A stretch of DNA of 64,000 bases from positions 150,636-214,635 of the forward strand of contig JAKSZP010010596.1 in the NCBI GenBank assembly GCA_022478985.1. Reading direction: 5' to 3'. The notes under the pieces were generated by a model that was given only the letters and a program-made list of their open reading frames with translations, searched no databases and was not told the DNA's origin. Each line of letters begins with the position of its first letter. Positions within the stretch are counted from its first letter, which is position 1. Source of the DNA: Massospora cicadina (lineage: Eukaryota; Entomophthoromycota; Entomophthoromycetes; Entomophthorales; Entomophthoraceae). Made by a program: the position numbers and the translations under genes. Positions 12,197 to 23,483 of the stretch are shown one piece after another.

Positions 12197-13434
12197 CTAT
12201 AGTGCTTGTTCTTTTCCCTTCTCCTGCACATTATCAGGAAGGACTACATTGACGTTGTGCTGACGGCATTGAGAGGCAAAGTGCCCTTTACGGTTGCATT
12301 TATAGCAGGTAATATCATTCGTTGAGCATGTGGGCTTTGTATCTGAGTTCTGCTCAGTTTTCACAGGCAAATCATTTTCAATCTTCTTATTGACTTCAAT
12401 GGGTTTCCCAACAGAGGCAGGTCCTGATTTGTACCCAGTATTAGGAGGGCTGTAATTTTTGAACATCTGCAAAGACAGTCAACTAGTTTATATGTTGTAA
12501 GATTTTGTACAAAGGTAGGCATTAAAATGTTTGACAAATTTTGGTAAGGTTGTACCGCATGTTCTAATGCAATCTTAGCATCAAAATTGACAATAGCTTT
12601 GGCGCCTAGGAGAACTTGTGCTTTGTGATAGAATTGATCCACAAATTCATCAATGGCTTCATCTTTTTTAAAGTTGAATATTAATAAATTTAGATTTTCT
12701 TGTTGACATCTATTCTGGACCTCAAAATTCATAAAGCACAGCCTCTTTGACTTCAACGTAAGTTGGGTTTTCTTTGATATGAGGCATAATCAACTCAATG
12801 CTCCACTTATCCAAGCAGTTAATCATGGTAGCTGCTTTGTTGCGGTCGCTGGCCCCATACATAGCCAATTTGAAGCATTTGATAAATGTGGTGATACTTC
12901 CATTCTTGTCAAATATAGGCAGGTTTGCTGGTTGTAATTATCGCTTTCCTGACCAGGGTTATCAGAGTTGCTTCTTTGATGGCTTGGGCCAGATGCACTA
13001 GGGCTTTTGAGGCGCTGCATTATGGCTAGAGGAACTTGGGTTGGTAAAACAACCATTCTACATGGCAGTTCATGACGTGGCTCATATTCAATTTCATAAT
13101 GTTTAGATGCATCACTATCCATATTTTCGCTTTGGGCGTGCTGGCTTTGACAATCCTTCAACTTTGCAATTCTCTCATTAAAATTGGTCATTTGCAATTG
13201 AAGTGCAGAAATGACTTGATCTTTTTCTATTATTTTCTTTTATAAATCATTCACTTTTTTATGTAAATCATTATTTGCCTTATTAATAAAAGTAACTTCT
13301 TCAGTAAGATTATCAATTTGATGAATCATTATGTCCGCTGAGTCTTGAAATTTTGTAAATCTATCCTTGAAAAATTGATATATCCAGGGGTTGCTCCCCT
13401 GTTCTGCATGGTCACCATCTGCATTCCCAGCCAT
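12197..13434 (-). pseudogene. Gyp-G gag with CCHC knuckle
   Basis: The start ATG at 13434 lies only 10 bases inside the 5' LTR edge, at the end of the primer-binding site. Segments 13443-13240, 13197-12823, 12756-12361 and 12472-12197 follow in order. They contain an N-terminal coiled coil (about 13400-13140), a Ser/Pro/Gln-rich linker (about 13050-12940), the gag core (about 12750-12480) and a clean zinc knuckle CYKCNRKGHFASQC (about 12310-12268). Gag builds the particle and the knuckle binds the genomic RNA. Several frameshifts separate the segments. Confidence 0.85.
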
Positions 13435-13444
13435 GAGCGCCACT
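13431..13444 (-). other. Gyp-G primer-binding site overlapping the gag start
   Basis: On the - strand, TGGCGCTCATGG begins two bases after the 5' LTR, and its ATG is the natural gag start. The motif is close to the TGGTGCTCACTA seen in the other elements. The leader between the primer site and gag is essentially absent. Confidence 0.6.
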
Positions 13445-14255
13445 TGTTAAATTTTCTGTCTATTGAGGATGACTTGTTCTTCTTATGCAGTAAGATGGAG
13501 TTTCAAACATCTATTGTATGAAGACAACAGACCAGATGGTGACTATAAATAAGATATAACTCCTTGGTAATTCTAATTGAAGTTGTATTATTCTGTCATT
13601 ACTTAGATGATGGCACGCTGCCCTGATTTTCCTGATCACAAGTAAATCCTTAACTTAATACAATGTAAAGTATTAATAAAAAAGCTTATAAATTAAATTA
13701 TAGAACTGTAGGAAGACTTGCTTTTTTTATTAGTATTAACTTGGGATAATTTATAGGGTTCGATGTTCACCACATCTAACCCATGACGCCTCAATTTCAA
13801 TGGCACTTGGCCAGAGAAAGTAACGAGTTCATTTGAGGGTCTACAATCCTATCAACTTAAGACATCACAAATGTCTCAGAGTCAGTCTCAAACTCAGAAA
13901 TATACTCAAGACAGCGTTTCTAACGTGTCTGCAAATAGCTGAACTGATACTCATCTCAAGCAATTGGTAGCACATACCAAGGTGATTTGTACCACTAATT
14001 AGTAATTAATTTGATCAAAAACTTGATTGACATTAAAAACTAATTTTGACATAGACCAAAAAAGCCCACGTGGCTGAGTTCTTTAGTCAGCTATTATTAT
14101 AGGTCCAACTAAACCAACAAAGCCCCTGTGCCCATGTCATCATAGTTGAATATTAATAAGTGGAATTGCTAGGCCACAAATACCAAGTTCAGATATACTT
14201 AGGATATTTTTGATTTATAATTACCAACGATTTATATCCAGTCAACCATTCAACA
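13445..14255 (-). repeat. Gyp-G 5' LTR
   Basis: 811 bp and colinear with 7069-7879. It begins tgttaaattt and ends attcaaca. It is followed by gggag, the right copy of the target duplication, and then by LINE-a ORF1 sequence. Confidence 0.93.
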
Positions 14256-14737
14256 GGGAGGGCAATTTTAACTCAGACTTTTGCAGCGGCGTCTGCATCT
14301 TCTTCAGTTTTGAAGCCCGGTCAATCCAGCCTCGGCAGATGGTATGGGTGGTATGTACACCGCATGGGGGAAAAACCTGTGCCTCCCAATCATTCCCACA
14401 GAGTTGGAGACTTGACTTTTAGGAAAAGTTGGAGCTCATGCTCTACTTTTGATAAGGGTAGAGCATATTTGATTTCCATGTATAAATTATGTTTCTTGGT
14501 AAATTCCACAAACCTGGATGGTGTTTGAGTTTGTGGTTTCTTGGCGGAATTGGTTCCTGGTCCCCCTCCAGTGCGTTTTTTGCCCTTCTGCGCACCATTT
14601 TACCCATTGCCTGATATGGCTTTTGCCCAGTTTAATTAGGATTTGTTGAAATCGCCCATCTCTCCGTGTGATTATTCAAAATTGCTGTTTGAATCAAATC
14701 ATAGTAACTAATGTTATTGTTACAGGAAAGAAAAGCT
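14256..14737 (-). pseudogene. LINE-a ORF1, N-terminal part and 5' end
   Basis: From 14261 the + strand reads ggcaattttaactcagac and aligns with LINE-b near 31250 (ggtcaatcactatgagc). The alignment continues to the N-terminal ORF1 region and a 5' untranslated part ending at about 14737. This shows that Gyp-G split ORF1 of LINE-a. The frame contains stops. Confidence 0.7.
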
Positions 14738-15760
14738 GGCGTTTGTTATCTAGAAATGACAAAGTTTTTAAAAGATGCATTGACTATCTGGATGTCACAC
14801 CAAGTCTTACCATTTAGAGATTGAGAAGCATCTCAACTCACTATCAAAAGATCATTCACCAACTCTATCAAAATGTTGAGCATAGTGACACACATAACAA
14901 ATTAACTGAACAGGATGCTCCTGAAGTACATTTATCTCATGTCTGATACACTATTACCTTCAAACCTACCTTAAAAGTTTACACTTGGAGTTTGAAGTAG
15001 AGTATCTTTTCTTTACTTAAATGAGGCCGCATTGGCGGGTGCAACAGATCATTAAAAGGTTAAGCATAATTTGTCTTTTTTAAGTCAAATGGCACAGTAG
15101 GGTATTGTGCCTCATATGAGCAAAATGAATACTTAGGATAAAGTGAAAGAAGCGCTTATAAAGGAATTTTGATTAAGAAAATCCTGATTATAAAGAAACA
15201 TGCTCTCATGAGACTTTCATTGTGTTGAACTGTAAATCTAGCTAAATTTGTCAATTGCTTTTATATTGAAGCTCAAACTCTGATGATCTCAAAGATACTC
15301 ACACTGGATGATGCCTCAGCAAACGTTGTTGCTGGATTACATAGTAATCCTTACTTAGTCATTCACGTCATTTTAGCCAACTGAAGATTTACCTCACTTC
15401 TTGATATTAAAAAATACCTTATTGATGTGTTTGATATGCACAAGCTGGAAACTGTCTTTAAACCCAAAAAACCAGAGTGTATACCGTGGAGGAAACTAAA
15501 CCAAAAAAGTGGGGAAACTTCAGTGCAACTATTGTAATAAAAATAACACATTGAAGTTGAGTGCTTGATAAAGAACCATGATAATTGGCAAGCAGGGGAA
15601 AGAGTGGTTGTCTTAGGATCAGGCACCTCTATAGTTGACCAACCTACAGTATCTGAAGCCAAAAAAATGACAATTGCTCACCTTATGTTCATTGAGAGCC
15701 ATTCTAGTGATGATTCTAAAGAGGTTATGAAGATACAAGTTATTATATTTTAGGTACACC
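14738..15760 (+). pseudogene. Gyp-A gag, core and CCHC knuckle
   Basis: The + strand gag resumes after LINE-a. Around 15005-15250 the translation FLYLNEAALAGATDH matches the Gyp-E gag core (SFIYVHESAMEGATG), and PHMSKMNT.DKVKEALIKEF matches its PTMANLSTWAEVKQALLDEF. A zinc knuckle spans 15524-15564. It reads CNYCNKN in one frame and HIEVEC in the next, so one frameshift splits an otherwise good C-X2-C-X4-H-X4-C. An open stretch continues to 15753. Confidence 0.7.
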
Positions 15761-17070
15761 TGCAGAAATTGCTATTCTGGATTGCTTTAATACCAAGAAT
15801 ATTAACAACGCTCAGTCTCAGAGGACACCTACATCAGTCAAGTTATTGGGTGTCTAAGAGTAATTAATACAGCAAGTGATGCTGATCAGTACCTTACAGT
15901 TTGATCTTCCCATATCAAGCATACACAGTCTAGTAAATTTTAAGAATAAGTATCTCAAGACTGCAAGAAAGCTCAATACAACGTTCCTTTTTAATAAGAT
16001 CTTTTCCCTACCACTAAATTTTGAATAAACAAAAACCATAGTAGAGGTTGTGATTCATAAGGCACAAATAATGTTTTTTACATACATATTACCAAACAAA
16101 ACAATGTCTCTTCCTGGCTTCTTAAGAAGATCAGGCTTGCACTGGACCTCAAGTACAACCAGGAGTATAGCACTGCGGGTCTAAATACCACCAAAGCTAT
16201 TGGTGCTTACTTTTCCCTGAATTAAAATTGCAAACTAGATTTTTAGCTCCCAATATTAACTTGGACAACAGCTAGTTTAGCATACTCATTGGGACACAAT
16301 TTGTATTATATAAGAAGGAGGTACCAACTTATTGGAAGGCAATTTGTCTCTTCTTAATTACAAAGTTTATGCTGTATAATAAAGAATTAAGAAAGAAGGA
16401 AGACTTTTTCCTGGCCAAGTAACATGCTTCTGCTTTGCATTTAAATTATTCTACTTCTGGAAGAAATACAATAAAGCTCCCCAAATCAGTAGATGTAGCA
16501 GACGTCATACCATTCTATGCTACCAAGGAGGTCAATTCAATAAGATGAACAAATAATGATTTCTGCCAACATAGCCCTGAAGATACCTTAAACTGCTTAT
16601 GACACAATAATAGAATTGATGAAGTTAGCGGGCTTTCCCAAGAGTATAACCAGGTGTCCTTGACCCATCATATCAGTGTGCAATCAAAATACTACTTGGA
16701 AAACCTACAAATCGCAAAATTCCAATCATGAAATATCAGGAGACTAGAAAAGGGAAAAAAATTAAAGTTCAAGAAATTGATAAGGTACATTTTATTAGTA
16801 CACAACTTATTTGGGCTTACCCCACCAAGAAAAATTTAATCTGCGCCATACTTAATTTTAATTATACAATAAGTTAAAACAGGAGAAACTATAGAAGATA
16901 TATTAGCTACTTGAAGACTATCATGATAGTTTCTCTACAGCCAATAAGAATTACAGTCAAATGAAGAACTGGGTACACAGTAATGATGTAGGAGATTTCT
17001 AATTGCATACAATTGAAGCCGTATAAAAAACAAAGGTAGAGGAGAAATACATGAAGACTGAGCTAATAAA
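15761..17070 (+). pseudogene. Gyp-A protease and linker region
   Basis: Strongly decayed. At about 16120-16210 the translation LLKKIRLALDLKYNQEYSTAG plus a following IGAY matches the Gyp protease block (LVAKLALKPNIDHRVVYGTAG ... GAYSALPL). No catalytic D-T-G could be read. The remainder up to the reverse transcriptase is stop-rich linker. Confidence 0.5.
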
Positions 17071-17964
17071 CTATTAGATGCTGGCTTACGTGTTCCCTCC
17101 CAGAGTCCATGGTCGTCACCACTTTTACATATAAGGAAGAAAAATGGGGTTCACAGAATAGCGATGGATTACAGGAAGCTAAAAAGCCTCACAAAGAAGG
17201 GAAGCTATCCCATTCCACAAATTGATGATGATCTGACCCAACTCTCCAGCTCAAATTTCTCCTTTGCAATGAACCTCGCCAGTGGTTACTAGCAGATGAA
17301 TTTATTTCCAGAAACCAAGAAAAGTGCGTCTTAATATGCTTGAAAGAAGAGATTTAACCTAGATAGTTCCCTCATGGATTATGTAATGCGCCCGCCTTGT
17401 TCCAATGGGTGATGGATTATATCATAGAAGATATTAAGCTGAGCTATGTGATTGTATATTTAAAATGACATAACAAGGTTTTAAAGACCTTTATCAATCT
17501 TGACCACCTTAAGTCTGTTTTCCAATGTTTATAAGAAAAGAACAACAAACATAAGCCTGTAAGGTGTACCTTCTTCAAACAAGCTTTAATAGTTCTTAGG
17601 ACATGCCATATTGTGGAAAGAAGTTCAACCCTTGTATAATAGGTAAAAGCAATTTCTGAGAGAATGAACTGAAGAGTCTCAGGAATATACAGTTATTTTT
17701 AGTAATGGTGGGATAATACCATTAATTTATACTTGATTTAGCTTAACTTTCTAACCCCTCGTTTGCCTACTTGCAAAAATACCCCTTTTGTTTGGAAGTA
17801 GCCAAAAGATCACTTTCAAGACAATGAAGGTATCACTTAAAAGAAGATAAACTTTGCAACATACACACTATGGAAAGACATTTATTTTTTATGGACGCCT
17901 CCAATCTAGCAGGAGAAGAAATTCTCTCTGGCAGTTGAATAAGAAGGAATTAACCACCAGTCAT
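17071..17964 (+). pseudogene. Gyp-A reverse transcriptase and start of RNase H
   Basis: The reverse transcriptase reads VPSQSPWSSPLLHIRKKNG, MDYRKLKSLTKKGSYPIPQID and MNLASGY, the usual order for Ty3/gypsy. The active site is destroyed: at about 17455 YLDD has become YLK-stop. RNase H begins at about 17885 with FMDASNLAGEE (first catalytic Asp). Its sequence stops matching the family at about 17964, where segment X starts, and resumes at 26209. Confidence 0.8.
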
Positions 17965-19259
17965 CAAACAACCTCAGCTCACTTAACTTAATGGCCAATT
18001 TATTGCTCAGGCGGTCTACTCCATACATATTAGGTATCAGACAACTTTTGCTAACATCACAGTTGCTCTCACCAAGCAAATCATTCTCTGATGCTACCCC
18101 TTAGTCCTCAATCGCTTGGTTACAATGTCCATGCCCTTGGCGAACTTCTTGACACTCTTAGACATATCCATTATATATTTTCCCTCAGGACTCAAAGGGA
18201 ACCTTTCCAACCTCTTCCTTGGCGTTATCAGCACCAAAGTATCATCAACAGAGATTGTCATCTTCCAAACAGGTCAATATAGACTGTTTACTGGCGACAG
18301 AGTATTTGTTTAATCCCAGACTGATTACTGATAATTAATAAGTTGATACAACACAAACTAAACAAAAAGGATGATCTTAAGATTTGGTATAAAGTGTTTT
18401 ATTAAGAAATAAAATGAAGTGTTTTATACTTCAGGGGAATTCAAGATATGAAAAGAATAGAATATTGAAAAGTGTTTGGGAGTTTAGGGTTTGATAATGA
18501 GGATTTTTTAAGATCCTATTGTCAGACGTCATCTGACTGCTGATTACGTCTCTTAACTAACTTGAGCCAATTCTTGTAGTGCAAGCTCCATCTCATGGTG
18601 GTTAACCCTGAAACTGGATGTTCAGGGGCCTTTTTACTAGCCTCACTAATGGGTTCTGTGTCATCGCTTTTCAGCCAATTAATTTATTACCAAATTTGGT
18701 ATTGCCAATCTCAACTTCAGGTATGAGTGATGGTGCTCCTACAATGCACCTCGCATCATGGCTTTGAGTCACTCTGAAAATTGGCTGATTTATGGATTTG
18801 ATATCATTCATCTTTGAACCTCAGGTGGGCGTGTTGGGGGAATTCAGTTCACTCATTGTTTTGTCACCAGCTGGATGTAAATTATTTTGGACCCCAAAGG
18901 TATAAAAGGGGGTTTATTTTAATATGGAATTTTGATGGCCTCAGTGTTTGATAATATAGCTCTTTTAACTCAGCAGGGCAAAAATAAATCGCACGATGTC
19001 ACATCATCCTTGTTGAAAATTATTGCTAATGACATCACTTCAATCTGCCTGGAAATTTCTTGACTCACCTTAGCCTATAAAAGTTCCTTGATCGCCCCCA
19101 TCCACGTTGAGTTTGTCTCTAGTACCTCCAACAGTTTGGGGTTGTTTGTACCCATTCCATTAGTCAATAAATAACCAGATGCTACAGTTGTGGTCTCATC
19201 TGTGACACCACCTATTATCCTATTACAGTAAGCATTCAAATGTTGAACAAAATTGCAGT
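17965..19259. other. Segment X: unexplained insert with convergent coding-like frames
   Basis: This block separates the Gyp-A RNase H (which resumes at 26209) from Gyp-B and is not part of either element as I can define them. On the + strand, 17970-18313 is open except for two stops (the last 74 codons, 18092-18313, are uninterrupted) and ends in TGQYRLFTGDRVFV. On the - strand a frame enters from the Gyp-B LTR (from 19305), is open to 19075 and runs on with stops to about 18560. The two frames converge on an AT-rich gap (18314-18550). I recognise neither product. It could be a remnant of a second mobile element, a captured gene or a viral insertion. Confidence 0.4.
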
Positions 19260-19779
19260 TGTTGGCACTGTAGATATTAGGACCAGGCAAAGGAATAGGC
19301 TTCATGCTGCTCAGAGTCAGATGTGGTTATCTTTTTTAAAATACAGCAAGGGGCCAGAACTACTAGGATGACTAAGGCTTGTTGAACAACCTCAATAAAA
19401 TTCTAAAAATAATAACCTTATTTAAACTTATATAAGCAAAAAATGATAACTCATTTATTTAAAGGTTATGATATATATAAGGTGATAGGGTTTATTGCGC
19501 ATGGGACGTTCCTTATTGGACTGACAATTGAGATCTCCTTAGACTTCAGGAAGAGGCACATGATGAGATTTCTTCCTCTGTGTCATAATATTCCTCCAGA
19601 TTGATAGGATGGCCTCTTTGTCACCTTGGGTTTAATAACATAGAAATATTTTCTGCCAGATAATTCAGGAACTGATGCCTTTGTTAAGTTAGGGTCAGAG
19701 TCAAAGAATTGGTGGGCAGAGGAAAATAAAGTTCAACTTTATTCAATTTGTCTCTATCCGCGGTGTGAATTCTGAAAAT
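19260..19779 (-). repeat. Gyp-B 3' LTR
   Basis: Aligns with 25681-26208 across its length (tgttggcactgtagat at the start, 'gacttcagga', 'ttgttaagttagggtca', gtgtga near the end). The purine tract cttaaggggg (- strand, 19780-19789) adjoins it, marking it as the 3' LTR. Confidence 0.75.
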
Positions 19780-19989
19780 GCCCCCTTAAGATCTTTTGTA
19801 GGTGTACAAAAGTTCTGAGAAATCGCCCATGTACTCAGTTGATGACCATATCCTTATCAGCACTTACAATAAAATATTCTGATCCACGTTTATGTAGGAC
19901 TTTATATTACCAGACCAAGACGTTGCAAGATTGCTGGTTCTTCCTCTGAGGAAATGAGATAAAATAGTACTAAATCTCCTGGTGGTACA

Positions 19990-20780
19990 CCGACAAAGAG
20001 GGCCATCATAAATTGCTTTGCCCAATTTCCTTAGTCATGATATGCATCAATGCATCCATAACCAGGACTGCAATCAGATAATATCATACATTAAGGCTTG
20101 CAGAGTAATTTTAGAAGGTTTAGGAGTTTTCAACCTCAGAAAGGATTGTAAACTAGTTCATAAAAGGTTCACCTGCTTTAAAAGCGCCTTAAAGGAGGAC
20201 ATCCTTAGCACCCTGTAATATATGACCTGATAGGCAAGTAGGGCAATCAGGAGAAAGTGATTTCACCATAGTGGGTCAGTAAGAACCATCTTTCTAATAA
20301 TTGAAATAAAAGTGCCATTAGCCCTTTCTGAAGCCCATTGGTGGAGGGGTTGTGGGGTGCTGCGAAAGCCTGGCAAGTGTTATATAGGGCAGTTAATTCT
20401 CAGATCACCCATGAGGTGGAATTTAGACCATTATCAGATAAAAGCACCCTTGGACTATCATGTTATGTGTGAAAAGTTGCTGATATAGAATTAAGGTGGT
20501 TGATTGGGCAGTGGCTGTAGGAATGGATACAGCTTTGATCCATTTGGTAAGGTAATCCTTGATAAAAATTATATATTGGTGACCATGGACTCCTGTAGGA
20601 AGAGGACCTATACCAACAATGCTTACTGTGTAAAATGGGGTTGAAGGAGCAACTTCTTGGTGTTAAAACCTTAGGTTGGGCTTACCATTATGTCAACAAG
20701 TGATACAGGCATCCAAAACATATTGGATTAAGTTGAGCATTTCATCCCAGAAATATTAAAATTTCAACTAGTGGTGTGTT
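19990..20780 (-). pseudogene. Gyp-B integrase
   Basis: The - strand translation of about 20650-20300 reads VSIVGIGPLPTGVHG, YIIFIKDYLTKWIKAVS and then an ANGTFISIIRKM block, matching the integrase core of the other elements (YILVSIGHLTKWVESVAL, VNGTLVSIFHKM). It is stop-rich and the first catalytic Asp appears changed (VGIGPLP for DVVGPLP). It lies between RNase H and the 3' LTR as expected. Confidence 0.65.
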
Positions 20781-20959
20781 TTCACACCGCACCAAGTTCT
20801 TTAATAGTACGTCCTTCCATAACAAACTCAGTCTGAACAGAGGGGCGGACATATGGGAGCCACTTTTTCTTAACTAATTTATATAGCATGCCATCAGCAT
20901 TTTGAATATTAACCACTTAACATCTAAGTCTTCTCAAGATTTTAGGAGTTCAAGCGACC

Positions 20960-22330
20960 ATGAATTGGAATGACAAAGGAGGTTATATTTGTTGTCCTCC
21001 TCAGCGGTTAAAACTGTCAGGACTGGCAACCAGGAGAGACCATCAGCGTTTTGGTGTACGGCACCAGAGTGATGAACATTAGAAAAATCATGGTTTGTAA
21101 TCTCAAACCCACCGGTTAATCAGCTATCAGGATCATGCATCTGTTGTGACCAATGTTAACAGTGTGATTAGTTATTACAGTAAAGTGCATTCCATAAAGG
21201 AAAGGATGAAATTTGCTTAATGGCTAAGATTACCACTAGACACTTCCACTCAGTGATACTATATTCCTTTTGGCTTTGGAGAGAGTCTTGCTAAAGTATG
21301 AGATTGGGTGGTCTACCTGATTGTCGCCATGTTGCGCTAGAATAGCACTAATGGTAACATAGCTGGCATCAGTAAAAAGTAGCATAGGATTATCAAATTT
21401 GAGATGCATTAGAATAGGAAATTATAGTTAATTTCAGTTTTAAGGTATCAAAGGATTGTTGATGTGTTAAGTCTCAGTGTAAAGGAATTTTTTTGTAACA
21501 GGTGAACCAAGGGCTCCGCGAGTTCAGATAAATTAGGGATAAATTAGCAGTAAGAACCTACCATTTACAAAAAAAACCTGAATGTCCCTTAGACTCCTTG
21601 GAGTAAACATCTTGTGTATGGCCATAACTTTATCTGGCAGTGGTTGGATACCTTTGTTGGTTACTTTAAGCCATAAAATTCCAGTTAATTCTAGAAAAAT
21701 GTAAATTTTGGCGGTTTCAAATTTAAAGTAGCTGAATGTAATTAATTAAATATTTGTCCAAGTAGTTGGGATGGGAGCCAAGAGTTTAGGAAATGACTTT
21801 AGTGTCATCTAAATATACCAGGACACAGACCATTTTCAGGACCCCTAGGATGCCATTCAAGGCTCTCTGGAACATAGTGAGGCGTTTCATAGTCCCTGCG
21901 GCATTCAAGTTGGCTTAAACAGGCCATCTTTAATGAAAAGTGAACTCTTATCTAAACCCTTTTAGACAAGGTCTATTTGCCAGTACCCACTAGCTAAATC
22001 CATAGTGGAGAAGAAATGCGAGACAGCCAGCATCTGAAGGGAATTGTTAATCCTAGATAATGGATAGCTGTACTTTTGGGTGATTAAATTCAGTTTGTAA
22101 TAATCCATCACTATGCATCGGGTTCCATCTTTTTTTCACTAAAAGCAGAGGTAAAGTCCAAGGGCTTTTCAAAGGTTTAATTGACCATCCATCAAAAGTT
22201 TTTCTAATTTGATATTTACTTGGTCTTATTCCACTTTAATTTGTGATATGACTTAGTCCATATCAGCAAGGCATCTCCAGCGTCTATTTAATGGGTAACT
22301 AATTATTTTTCCGAAATTGTAAGGCCCTAA
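20960..22330 (-). pseudogene. Gyp-B reverse transcriptase and RNase H
   Basis: The reverse transcriptase occupies about 22330-21500 on the - strand. The active site YLDD is intact at 21804-21815 (VCVLVYLDDTKVIS), which is unusual among the elements here. RNase H follows to about 20960. Stops and frameshifts are scattered throughout, so no working enzyme is expected. Confidence 0.7.
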
Positions 22331-22849
22331 TGAAATATATTTGAATATTCAGCTAAGTGCGCTCAGTGGCCTCTCGTTGGGTTTTGGTGAGGTCTGAGCA
22401 AAAATTATGTTTGATGGTGGCCATAGTAGGAGGATCTTAAAGTCCAAAATCCTGGGGAGTATCAAAATTTATATATACTATGTAATTTATCAGCAGGCAA
22501 CAGGAAAACATAAACAATAGGGTCCTTTTTCCATAGGACACAAGAGGTTGAAATCAGATTTTCTAAAAAAAACTGAGATGGCTCCTGAGTAGGCTAGGTC
22601 TAGGATGCTAGGGTAGGGCAATACCTACTAGATAAACAGATTTTCAAATCCACAAACTTCAATTTATATGACTGGAGGGAATATGTATTTGGATTCAGGT
22701 ATCTACTATAACTTGCTCCTCATCTGAGACTACAAATTGAGATAAAACATATAACATCATTCCTTAAAGTTTTAGTGTACTGGAGAGGCATTTTTAAATG
22801 AGGTCCAACTACATGATGCTCAATTTGGTATGGAGTTAAATCATATTAC

Positions 22850-23375
22850 ATAAAGCAGATTCTTTTTATGGTATTTTTCTTCTTGGTTATGAGCGTTTGG
22901 AAAACAAGTAGTACCTGATGCCCAATTATAGATAAATAGGACTCAGATAGGGTAACAATTTCAGAGTACAAACTCAAAAACTGTGTCACTAATAATTAAT
23001 AGCTCTGATTCTCAAGAATAACATCAGGGGCTACTAGAGGAAGCTTCCTAAAACATATGGGTAAGGCTAAATACGCACCAAGCGACCTAGTGCAATGGGG
23101 GCCCGCCGTTCTATACTCAACACTATGTCAGAGGTCAGGCGCAACTTTAGTTTGATGACTAGTTTAGAAGATGTAACATTCACTGGTGATATGGTGTCAA
23201 CAATGGCTCTAATTTTTAAGTTTGTACACTCAAATTTCCACCTTGGTGACTTAGTCCCCAAGCTGCGGTTGTAAGTTAAAAAAGTTGGGTGAACACAGAG
23301 GAAACAATAGTAATCCAAGCCACTGTCTTTTTTGGGTAGACATATTGTCAGTATTTCTAGAATAATGGACTGCAA
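22850..23375 (-). pseudogene. Gyp-B aspartic protease
   Basis: The open segment 23375-23067 (- strand) includes IRAIVDTISPVNVTSSKLV, the protease active-site loop. The family consensus D-T/S-G has become D-T-I-S (coded at 23185-23202), so the catalytic Asp remains but the Gly is lost. The following KLVIKLKLRL block matches the protease helix of Gyp-E (KLIKKIKLAP). It lies just downstream of the gag knuckle, as expected. Confidence 0.7.
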
Positions 23376-23483
23376 ACAAAAAAATCATGAGAAGTATAAG
23401 GCTGAAGCCTAGGGTGGTTGTCAACATATTTGCTCTCCCTTCATGTTGACAGGGCTTTTTCCTCATCACTAGCGACTCTTTTA

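Larger units (their letters stand above)
7069..14255 (-). mobile_element. Gyp-G: complete but inactive Ty3/gypsy-type element inside LINE-a
   Basis: Two 811-bp LTRs with TGTTGAAT...ATTCAACA-type ends flank gag, protease, reverse transcriptase, RNase H and integrase on the - strand. The probable target duplication is gagag (7064-7068) and gggag (14256-14260), which matches the LINE-b sequence at the interrupted position. The LTRs differ at roughly 55 of 811 sites by eye, about 93% identity. This is the best preserved Gyp internal region for the reverse transcriptase and integrase motifs, although it still has stops and a duplication-induced frameshift. Confidence 0.93.
2295..14737 (-). mobile_element. 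LINE-a: non-LTR retrotransposon, interrupted by Gyp-G
   Basis: Reading on the - strand from about 14737 to 2295, excluding Gyp-G at 7069-14255, the element shows ORF1 with a knuckle motif. ORF2 follows, with APE-type endonuclease, reverse transcriptase and C-terminal CCHC. It is colinear with LINE-b, and ORF1 resumes on the far side of Gyp-G exactly where LINE-b predicts. The 3' end is a short A/T tail (tattttattta on the + strand). LINE-a lies in the gag of Gyp-A on the opposite strand. It is full length or nearly so but carries many frameshifts and stops. Confidence 0.85.
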
